A DNA stretch of 5,149 nucleotides, from NCBI GenBank assembly GCA_913056425.1, contig CAJXLR010000159.1, positions 1 through 5,149 on the forward strand. The letters run 5' to 3'. A model generated the notes under the pieces. That model ran no database searches and was not told where the DNA came from. It saw nothing but the letters and a program-made list of their open reading frames with translations. This DNA is from an uncultured Bacteroidota bacterium. Lineage in GTDB: Bacteria > Bacteroidota > Bacteroidia > NS11-12g > UBA9320. Position 1 is the first letter of the stretch. Every line of letters begins with the position of its first letter. The position numbers and the translations under genes were made by a program. This document shows, piece after piece, positions 1 to 5,149 of this stretch.

Positions 1-497
1 GTACGATGCTGGAAATGCGCTGGGGGGGACAACGATTCCTGAAGTTTTACCTAATCACCGCACTGGCCGCTGCAGCCTTGCACATTGGCGTTCTTCACTA
101 TCGAATGTTGCCGTTTCTGGGTAACCTAACACCGGAACAGATCACCGCTGCGTTTAACTTACACCCGTTTAAAGGCGATCCTACCGGCTTGAATCCCAGC
201 CAGCTCAATATCGCTTACATGGCCAATGTTCCCATGGTTGGTGCGTCTGGAGCAATCTTTGGTATTCTGGGGGCTTGTTTGATCTATTTCCCAAACACTA
301 CACTTTATTTGATTTTCCCGCCTATTCCAATAAAACTGAAATACGCCGTAACTTTTTATGGTATTTATGAGTTAATAAATGGTATACAGAATAACGTAGG
401 CGATAACGTCGCCCACTTTGCGCACTTAGGTGGGTTGGTTGCAGGTATTTTAATTGTCAAATATTGGAATAAGACCAGACGAGATCGCTTTTATTAA
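1..497 (+). CDS. Rhomboid-family intramembrane serine protease (5'-truncated)
   Basis: This is the C-terminal part of a rhomboid protease, which cuts transmembrane substrates within or near the inner membrane using a Ser-His dyad. The frame is open to the left edge (codon ACG at 3-5), so the ATG at 6 is probably internal. The residues around it (T-M-L-E-M-R-W-G-G) match the family segment just after the H-x-x-x-N helix. About 80 residues, including TM1 and that oxyanion motif, should lie upstream. Counting from the ATG at 6, the visible part has a hydrophobic helix at about 12-30, a hydrophilic loop at 39-75, the nucleophile motif GASGAIFG with Ser81, an FPPIPIK segment at 104-110, and AHLGG with the catalytic His140 in the last helix. 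A basic tail (NKTRRDR) ends the protein. It lies 12 nt before a second rhomboid. Both dyad residues are present, so activity is likely; the substrate is unknown. Confidence 0.93.
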   Translation, partial: TMLEMRWGGQRFLKFYLITALAAAALHIGVLHYRMLPFLGNLTPEQITAAFNLHPFKGDPTGLNPSQLNIAYMANVPMVGASGAIFGILGACLIYFPNTTLYLIFPPIPIKLKYAVTFYGIYELINGIQNNVGDNVAHFAHLGGLVAGILIVKYWNKTRRDRFY

Positions 498-509
498 CGT
501 CTATAGAAT

Positions 510-1430
510 ATGACTTGGTGGGACCGACTTAAATATGAATTTGATAAGAACCCTTCGCCGGTTCGTAAATTGATCATTGTCAATGTAGGTGTTTTCATTC
601 TCTCCTACTTATTTGTTTTCGTGGTTTCTCAGTTTGTGCATCCCAACGGTGCTGAACAGGCTTGGACCCTAGTGAAGAATTTTTTCTATACACCATCGGC
701 GTTTGCAAAGCTCCTAATCAAGCCGTGGACGTTATTTACCTATATGTTCTTCCATGCCGGATTTAGACACATTCTGGGTAACATGTTGATGCTCTATTTC
801 ATCGGTCGGATTTTGTCCGAATTCATGAATAACCGAAAGTTCTACACCATATACTTTGGTGGCGGTGTAGCAGGAGCGTTGCTTTTTGTATTGATTTACA
901 ACCTGATTCCTTCCTTAGCCGGTGGAGCTGCAGAAAGCGTGCTCCTTGGTGCTTCAGGTGGCGTTATTGCAATTGTTATGGCCACAGCCGTATTAGTTCC
1001 CAATTATGAACTGTTCCTGTTTGGAGCGTTCCGCGTAAAAATGAAGTGGATTGCTATGTACTTGGTATTCCTCGATATTTTCTTCTTCAACAGCGGCAAC
1101 CAAGGTGGTCATTTGGCTCACATTGGTGGGGCGATATTCGGAGCACTGTTCATCTTACACGAACAAGGACGTATCTCGTTTGATATGCTGAAAAACATCC
1201 GAAACCCATTCAAACCCAAATACACCATATTAGATGAACGCCAGTTTGTTCGGGAAAAGAAACGCGAAACGGTTAAAACAGCCTCGAGCTCCAAGTCGTC
1301 TCATCATCGTGCTTCGGGCAAACCTCACCAAGAAGAGATTGATGCCATTCTGGATAAGATCAACGAATCCGGGTACAGCAGTTTGACAAAAGAGGAAAAG
1401 GAACTACTTTTCAGGGCAAGTGATCAATAG
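510..1430 (+). CDS. Rhomboid-family intramembrane serine protease with soluble C-terminal extension
   Basis: This is a complete 306-residue inner-membrane rhomboid protease. After a short amphipathic start come TM1 (about 19-43), the loop with conserved HAGFRHILGNM (His87 and Asn91 expected at the oxyanion site), a helix at 112-132, GASGG with nucleophile Ser149, a helix at about 178-193, and GGHLAHIGG with catalytic His204 in the last helix. The core ends near residue 217. A basic Ser/Lys/His-rich linker (about 245-271) then leads to a charged helical tail at 273-306 containing EEIDAILDKI and LTKEEKELLF. Similar tails occur on other Bacteroidota rhomboids, and I believe they are catalogued as a domain of unknown function. 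The ATG at 510 is the natural start because it places W-rich, charged residues before TM1. There is no Shine-Dalgarno, as is usual in this phylum. It is probably co-transcribed with the rhomboid upstream and the EEP gene downstream. The substrate cannot be read from the sequence. Confidence 0.95.
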   Translation: MTWWDRLKYEFDKNPSPVRKLIIVNVGVFILSYLFVFVVSQFVHPNGAEQAWTLVKNFFYTPSAFAKLLIKPWTLFTYMFFHAGFRHILGNMLMLYFIGRILSEFMNNRKFYTIYFGGGVAGALLFVLIYNLIPSLAGGAAESVLLGASGGVIAIVMATAVLVPNYELFLFGAFRVKMKWIAMYLVFLDIFFFNSGNQGGHLAHIGGAIFGALFILHEQGRISFDMLKNIRNPFKPKYTILDERQFVREKKRETVKTASSSKSSHHRASGKPHQEEIDAILDKINESGYSSLTKEEKELLFRASDQ

Positions 1431-1432
1431 CC

Positions 1433-2470
1433 TTGAAACGGATTTTCAAATCGCTCATCAAAGTTTTTAATATTGCCGTTATTCCCGGCATATTGGCCGC
1501 GTATCTCGCTCCATTTGTAAACCCCAAAACGTTCTGGCCCATTGCTTTTGCTGGCTTGTCTTTTAAGGTTTGGATGATTGCATTGCTCACCCTAGGTTTA
1601 CTTGGTGTGCTTTACAAAACCAAAATGTTGAAGTACAACCTAATTGTACTTGCTCTGGGTCTACCATTTGTTTTTCGTGTGGTTGGACTCCAATCCAAAA
1701 GTGACGCTACAACGGGTGATTTTCGAGTAGCCAGCTTTAATACGCTATCTCTTGGTCGACACACCGGAATAAACACCTCCGACCAATTAGAACGATATCT
1801 CGACAGCATGGACGTGCACTGTGCTGTCTTCATTGAGTATCCATATAGATACGGCAAAATATCAAAGAAGAGCTTCCCGCACCAGGTAAAGATTCGAAGC
1901 TTTCCTAGTGCCGGATCCGGTATTCTCATGGTATCTAAATACCCCATAACTGATTGGGGCAAGGTGAAGTTCACAGAGTTGTCTTACAACATGGCGGGTT
2001 TCATGGATATTAAACGCAACGGCGAAACCTTGAGGATTTATGGATTACACCTGGAAACGAACCGACTAAAACCTCGAGACTACCATGAGCTCCGTTCATT
2101 GGAGTTCGATTCGGCGTACAATGAAAAAGCAAAGAATGTAGCCGCTCGCTTACGACGGTCAATGTTCAAACGAAGCAGTCAAGTGAGCGACATCAAACAA
2201 CATACGATCGCCTGCCCTCATCCATTCATGATCTTGGGAGATTTTAACGACACGCCTCAGAGCTACGCATATCAGCAACTGAAAGTAGGACTCGACGATG
2301 CCTTTGTAACCTCCGGTAAGGGCTTTGATGCCACATTCCTCAAACCATTCCCGTTGCTTCGTATCGACTATATTCTCTACCCGAAACAATATCAAGCCGT
2401 AAACTACCAATCTACAGATGAGATATTCTCAGACCATAAACTCATTTTTGCAGACCTAAAAACAGATTAA
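1433..2470 (+). CDS. Membrane-anchored endonuclease/exonuclease/phosphatase (EEP) family protein
   Basis: This 345-residue protein has an N-terminal membrane anchor followed by an EEP (DNase I-like) metallohydrolase domain. Three hydrophobic segments lie at about 9-29, 35-60 and 68-86. The basic N-terminus (MKRIFK) and basic loop YKTKMLK suggest that the catalytic domain faces the periplasm. The expected active-site motifs appear in order: SFN (Asn103), the acidic metal ligand Glu135 in FIEY, GLHLETN (His206, Asn210), GDFND (Asp270, Asn272), RIDYIL (Asp312) and SDH (Asp334, His335). The domain therefore looks catalytically competent. The family cleaves phosphodiester or phosphomonoester bonds in nucleic acids, inositol phosphates or lipids, and the substrate here is unknown. 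The start is TTG at 1433: an in-frame TGA at 1421-1423 closes the frame upstream, and the first in-frame ATG (Met48) would remove TM1. It begins 2 nt after the rhomboid stop, and its own stop overlaps the next ATG. Confidence 0.92.
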   Translation: MKRIFKSLIKVFNIAVIPGILAAYLAPFVNPKTFWPIAFAGLSFKVWMIALLTLGLLGVLYKTKMLKYNLIVLALGLPFVFRVVGLQSKSDATTGDFRVASFNTLSLGRHTGINTSDQLERYLDSMDVHCAVFIEYPYRYGKISKKSFPHQVKIRSFPSAGSGILMVSKYPITDWGKVKFTELSYNMAGFMDIKRNGETLRIYGLHLETNRLKPRDYHELRSLEFDSAYNEKAKNVAARLRRSMFKRSSQVSDIKQHTIACPHPFMILGDFNDTPQSYAYQQLKVGLDDAFVTSGKGFDATFLKPFPLLRIDYILYPKQYQAVNYQSTDEIFSDHKLIFADLKTD

Positions 2471-3114
2471 TGGAATTCATAGACGAACAACTATCTGCCT
2501 ACGCAGAGAAACACACTACCGCAGAGCCCGAGCTTCTTCAAAAGCTCAACCGGGATACATACGCCAATGTGCTGATCCCACGAATGCTTTCTGGTCATCT
2601 CCAAGGACGGATATTAAGCGTGTTCAGTCATATGATTCAGCCTAAGCGCATTCTTGAAATTGGAACGTACACAGGCTACTCAGCGCTTTGTCTTGCTGAA
2701 GGCCTAACCAAAGATGGGAAGCTCATCACCATAGATATCAACGAAGAGCTTGAAGACCGTGTGCGACGCTATATCAACGACTCGGATTACAGCAGTCAAA
2801 TCGATTTTCACGTTGGGAATGCTTTGGAAATCATCCCCACACTCGAAGACGAGCTAGACCTGGTATTTATAGATGCAGATAAACCCAATTACAGCAATTA
2901 CTTCGACCTGGTTATTGATAAACTACGAACCGGTGGAATCATCATTGCTGATAATGTATTGTGGAGTGCCAAAGTGTTGGTACCGGAGCAGCTTGCCAAA
3001 GATGAAGACACTAAAGCCCTGCACGAATTCAATGAGAAAATGCAACAAGACTCACGCGTTGAAAACGTTTTGATGCCTGTAAGAGATGGTCTTATGGTAG
3101 TTCGAAAAAAATAG
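2470..3114 (+). CDS. Class I SAM-dependent O-methyltransferase (COMT/CCoAMT-like)
   Basis: This 214-residue cytosolic enzyme is predicted to transfer a methyl group from S-adenosylmethionine to a hydroxyl, with a divalent metal as in catechol and caffeoyl-CoA O-methyltransferases. The Rossmann core shows motif I LEIGTYTGYS (62-71), an acidic residue ending strand 2 (LITID, Asp89) that should bind the SAM ribose, FIDADK (133-138), and IIADNVLW (158-165). Asp135, Asp161 and Asn162 correspond to the metal ligands of COMT. Lys138 sits three residues after Asp135, as the catalytic lysine does in COMT. Length is typical for bacterial members. The acceptor is unknown; bacterial relatives act on varied phenolic or catechol-type compounds. 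Its ATG shares its A with the TAA stop of the EEP gene (TAATG), which favours translational coupling. No adjacent biosynthetic gene suggests a substrate. Confidence 0.93.
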   Translation: MEFIDEQLSAYAEKHTTAEPELLQKLNRDTYANVLIPRMLSGHLQGRILSVFSHMIQPKRILEIGTYTGYSALCLAEGLTKDGKLITIDINEELEDRVRRYINDSDYSSQIDFHVGNALEIIPTLEDELDLVFIDADKPNYSNYFDLVIDKLRTGGIIIADNVLWSAKVLVPEQLAKDEDTKALHEFNEKMQQDSRVENVLMPVRDGLMVVRKK

Positions 3115-3131
3115 TACAATACCTACCTTTG
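3101..3131 (+). promoter_or_regulatory. Bacteroidota-type promoter for the cyclophilin-pgk unit
   Basis: TACCTTTG at 3124-3131 matches exactly the Bacteroidota -7 element TAnnTTTG, recognised by the primary sigma factor of this phylum. A weaker -33 candidate, TTCG at 3101-3104 (consensus TTTG), lies 19 nt upstream, within the known spacing range. The -33 half overlaps the last codons of the methyltransferase gene. Only four bases (CAGC) separate the -7 element from the ATG at 3136. Transcription should therefore start at or very near the start codon, giving a leaderless or nearly leaderless mRNA. I found no other match to this motif upstream of a gene in the window. Confidence 0.72.
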
Positions 3132-3135
3132 CAGC

Positions 3136-3840
3136 ATGAAAAAAATCGCATCATACCTGGTTTTGTTATCTATGGTTTTCCTTGCCGCGTGCAGTGGCCA
3201 GTCGAACGATCAAACATCAACCCCTAACCGAGACAAGGGCAGAGAAAAGAAACCTATTGAAGCATCATATATTTTGGAGAAATATGGTGAAGGTCTCTAC
3301 GCTCAAATGAATATCACAGAGGGTAATGTGTTGATTAAACTCGATATGGAACGCGCTCCACTTACCACAGCAAACTTTGTTGGCTTGGCAGAAGGATCAA
3401 TCCCCAACACAGCTAAAGGAGCCGGAGAGCCTTTCTACGACGGATTAAACTTCCATAGAGTAATCAGTGTTGCCAACGGAGATGGATATAACTTTATGAT
3501 TCAAGGTGGTGACCCTCAGGGTTCCGGAATGGGTGGCCCCGGATATCAGTTCCGTCAAGAAATACATCCTGAACTACGCCACAGTGGTCCTGGTGTTCTT
3601 GCCATGGCAAATAGTGGACCCAACACAAATGGTAGCCAGTTCTACATTACGATTGAGTCGCAAGCCAGTCTAGATGGTTCATACAATGTGTTCGGTCAGG
3701 TTGTGGAAGGACAACGAAATGTAGACCAAACACTAAAAGGGGATAAAATCCACTACGTACTCATTCATAGAATTGGGGAGAAAGCCAACAGCTTTGATGC
3801 GTTGGAGACGTTCAATCAACTAAAAAACACCAATAACTAA
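3136..3840 (+). CDS. Cyclophilin-type peptidyl-prolyl cis-trans isomerase, lipoprotein
   Basis: This 234-residue exported isomerase catalyses cis-trans interconversion of Xaa-Pro bonds and should aid protein folding in the periplasm. The N-terminus is a lipoprotein signal: MKK, a hydrophobic stretch, and lipobox LAAC with the lipidated Cys at 19. A polar, flexible linker follows (about 20-41), and the cyclophilin fold runs from about 52 to 215. Compared with human CypA, the active site is kept: FHR with the catalytic Arg108, Phe120, Met121, Gln123, GPNTNGSQFY (161-170, with Gln168 and Tyr170) and LDG (179-181). Trp121 of CypA, which contacts cyclosporin, is replaced by Ser178. About seven extra residues separate FHRVI from FMIQGG. 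The ATG at 3136 is the only sensible start because a TAG lies in frame 7 codons upstream. It has its own promoter and lies 4 nt ahead of pgk. Confidence 0.95.
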   Translation: MKKIASYLVLLSMVFLAACSGQSNDQTSTPNRDKGREKKPIEASYILEKYGEGLYAQMNITEGNVLIKLDMERAPLTTANFVGLAEGSIPNTAKGAGEPFYDGLNFHRVISVANGDGYNFMIQGGDPQGSGMGGPGYQFRQEIHPELRHSGPGVLAMANSGPNTNGSQFYITIESQASLDGSYNVFGQVVEGQRNVDQTLKGDKIHYVLIHRIGEKANSFDALETFNQLKNTNN

Positions 3841-3844
3841 GGCT

Positions 3845-5056
3845 ATGCAGACTGTTGATCAATTCAACTTCTCCGGCAAAAAAGCACTTGTCCGAGTTGA
3901 CTTTAATGTGCCATTAAACGACAACTTTGACATCACGGACGATGCGCGTATGAGCGCGGCCGTGCCAACCATAAAAAAGATATTGAACGATGGGGGCTCC
4001 GCGATTTTGATGAGCCATTTGGGACGTCCTAAAAACGGACCACAACCTGAATTTTCATTAAATCACCTCGTAAATCACTTGGGTAAATTAACCGGTGCCA
4101 ACGTCCACTTTGCCAGCGATTGTATTGGTGATGATGCTGTTGAAAAAGCAGAGAAGCTTCAGGCTGGAGAAATCCTTTTGTTGGAGAACCTACGCTTCTA
4201 TTCAGAAGAAAAAGCGGGCGACGAAGAGTTTGCGCAAAAACTGTCGCGATACGGAGACGTGTATGTAAATGATGCCTTTGGAACCGCACACCGTGCACAT
4301 GCATCTACATCGGTAGTAGCTAAGTTCTTTGGCAACAACAAATGCTTTGGCTATATTATGGCCAACGAAATCGAGAACGCCGAAAAAGTGATTGCCGCAC
4401 CTGAAAAACCGTTTGTGGCGATTGTAGGTGGAGCTAAGGTTTCCGACAAGCTTTTGATTCTTGAAAACCTCATGAATGTGGCGGATACCATCCTTATTGG
4501 TGGAGGAATGGCCTACACATTCATTGCAGCTCAAGGTGGATCAATTGGTAATTCTTTGTTCGAAGCTGATCGAGTTGACCTTACCTTGGAGCTTTTGAAA
4601 AAAGCAGAAGCCAAAGGGGTTAATATTATGCTTCCGGTAGATTCTGTTTGTGCCGATGGTTTTATAAACGACGGTGGTGTTGCCACCCACGATAGCAATA
4701 GCATTCCTGAGGGTTGGATGGGCTTAGATATCGGACCAAAAGCCGTGGAGGAATACAAAGCCGTTTTGCTTGAAGCGAAGACCATTTTATGGAACGGCCC
4801 GATGGGTGTTTTTGAATTTAGCAACTTTGAAAACGGTACAAAGACCGTTGCCTATGCCGTTGCTGAGTCAACAAAAAATGGTGCTTTCTCTCTTATTGGA
4901 GGTGGCGATTCCGCGGCAGCAATCAAGCAATTCAACCTCAAAGGAGAAGTTAGCTACGTATCCACGGGCGGTGGTGCCTTGCTAGAATACTTTGAAGGCA
5001 AGACTCTTCCGGGAATTGCAGCTATTGAAGTAATTAATAGCGAGGCCCAACCATAA
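3845..5056 (+). CDS. pgk: Phosphoglycerate kinase
   Basis: This complete 403-residue cytosolic enzyme makes ATP from 1,3-bisphosphoglycerate and ADP, yielding 3-phosphoglycerate; it runs in reverse in gluconeogenesis. The N-terminal substrate-binding lobe has RVDFNVP (17-23, with Asp19 and Asn21), Arg35, SHLGRP (57-62), LLLENLRF (Arg117) and NDAFGTAHRAHAS (142-154, with Arg150). The C-terminal nucleotide lobe has GGAKVSDK (195-202), WNGPMGVFE (316-324), GGGDSAAA (352-359) and STGGGALLEYFEGK (373-386). Length and order are standard for bacterial PGK, with no truncation or missing catalytic residue. The ATG at 3845 gives a normal N-terminus and lies 4 nt after the cyclophilin stop with no room for its own promoter, so it is probably transcribed from the promoter at 3101-3131. 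An in-frame TAG follows the TAA directly, giving a tandem stop. Confidence 0.98.
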   Translation: MQTVDQFNFSGKKALVRVDFNVPLNDNFDITDDARMSAAVPTIKKILNDGGSAILMSHLGRPKNGPQPEFSLNHLVNHLGKLTGANVHFASDCIGDDAVEKAEKLQAGEILLLENLRFYSEEKAGDEEFAQKLSRYGDVYVNDAFGTAHRAHASTSVVAKFFGNNKCFGYIMANEIENAEKVIAAPEKPFVAIVGGAKVSDKLLILENLMNVADTILIGGGMAYTFIAAQGGSIGNSLFEADRVDLTLELLKKAEAKGVNIMLPVDSVCADGFINDGGVATHDSNSIPEGWMGLDIGPKAVEEYKAVLLEAKTILWNGPMGVFEFSNFENGTKTVAYAVAESTKNGAFSLIGGGDSAAAIKQFNLKGEVSYVSTGGGALLEYFEGKTLPGIAAIEVINSEAQP

Positions 5057-5073
5057 TAGTATACAGGGCACAA

Positions 5074-5145
5074 GGGCTGAGTAAAACAATCTTCTTCGGT
5101 GCGGTTTCAACCCACCACTAGGGTGAATGACGGAGGCCTCAGTCT
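5074..5145 (+). other. Foldable non-coding tail after pgk (possible terminator or structured repeat)
   Basis: The last 93 bases hold no convincing gene on either strand. GGGCTGAG (5074-5081) can pair with CTCAGTCT (5138-5145), an 8-bp helix with two G-U pairs, enclosing a second hairpin at 5098-5116 (GGTG-c-GGT, loop TTCA, ACCCACC; 7 bp with one bulged C). An alternative fold is a compact imperfect palindrome at 5129-5144 centred on GGCC, followed by TATTT, which would resemble a weak intrinsic terminator. The two folds compete for the same bases. The position after pgk suits termination, but the U-tract is short and the window ends there. It could instead be part of a dispersed intergenic repeat. 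Pairing was judged by eye. Confidence 0.3.
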
Positions 5146-5149
5146 ATTT

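Noticed and set aside
6..8. ATG at 6 as the true start of the first rhomboid
   Set aside because: The frame is open to the window edge, and the protein from this ATG would lack TM1 and the H-x-x-x-N oxyanion helix. The gene is cut by the window, not short.
1612..1974. Open frame of 120 codons on the minus strand
   Set aside because: It lies wholly inside the well-supported EEP gene, shows no recognisable motif, and has the scattered Cys/Trp/Arg content typical of an antisense shadow.
2873..3073. 66-codon open frame on the + strand inside the methyltransferase gene
   Set aside because: It overlaps the metal-binding part of a complete methyltransferase in another frame and has no start signal or family resemblance.
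3115..3135. Possible fusion of methyltransferase and cyclophilin, which share a frame separated by one TAG
   Set aside because: The cyclophilin has its own lipoprotein signal and promoter, and the methyltransferase is full length, so the shared frame is chance.
4202..4534. Open frame of 110 codons on the minus strand, and others at 4029-4304 and 4531-4824
   Set aside because: All are antisense to pgk, whose frame is intact and fully explained by conserved motifs. They are shadows of its codon usage.
5059..5149. Short minus-strand open frame reading in from the right edge
   Set aside because: Under 35 codons with no recognisable motif, and closed by stops in the other minus frames. It cannot be supported as a gene tail from this window alone.

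Overview
The window carries six protein-coding genes, all on the + strand and tightly packed, with one short non-coding tail at the right end. Several signs point to a Bacteroidota chromosome, probably Flavobacteriales or a related marine lineage. The only clear promoter has the Bacteroidota form TAnnTTTG. Starts lack convincing Shine-Dalgarno sequences. The protein families and their order (two consecutive rhomboid proteases followed by a three-helix membrane-anchored endonuclease/exonuclease/phosphatase) look like those I know from flavobacterial genomes. The lineage is an inference from these traits; no marker gene fixes it.

Layout: (1) 1-497, the 3' two-thirds of a rhomboid-family intramembrane serine protease whose start lies outside the window. 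(2) 510-1430, a second, complete rhomboid with a soluble C-terminal extension. (3) 1433-2470, a membrane-anchored endonuclease/exonuclease/phosphatase (EEP) family protein that begins with TTG. (4) 2470-3114, a class I SAM-dependent O-methyltransferase whose ATG shares a base with the preceding stop. Gaps of 12, 2 and -1 nt make genes 1-4 a probable single operon. (5) 3136-3840, a cyclophilin-type peptidyl-prolyl isomerase with a lipoprotein signal, preceded by a promoter that lies almost on its start codon. (6) 3845-5056, phosphoglycerate kinase (pgk), 4 nt behind the cyclophilin and so probably on the same transcript. (7) 5057-5149, a non-coding tail that can fold into hairpins and may hold the terminator or a structured repeat.

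How the genes relate: the first four proteins share no obvious pathway. Three are membrane proteins (two proteases cutting within membranes and an EEP domain predicted to face the periplasm), and the methyltransferase is cytosolic. The second unit couples an exported proline isomerase with a central glycolytic enzyme, which looks like economical packing more than functional partnership. I see no mobile element, CRISPR array, tRNA, rRNA or horizontally acquired island. The window is mostly ordinary core genome. The items most worth a second look are the predicted leaderless promoter at 3101-3136, the insertion beside the cyclophilin active site, the rhomboid C-terminal extension and the foldable tail after pgk.
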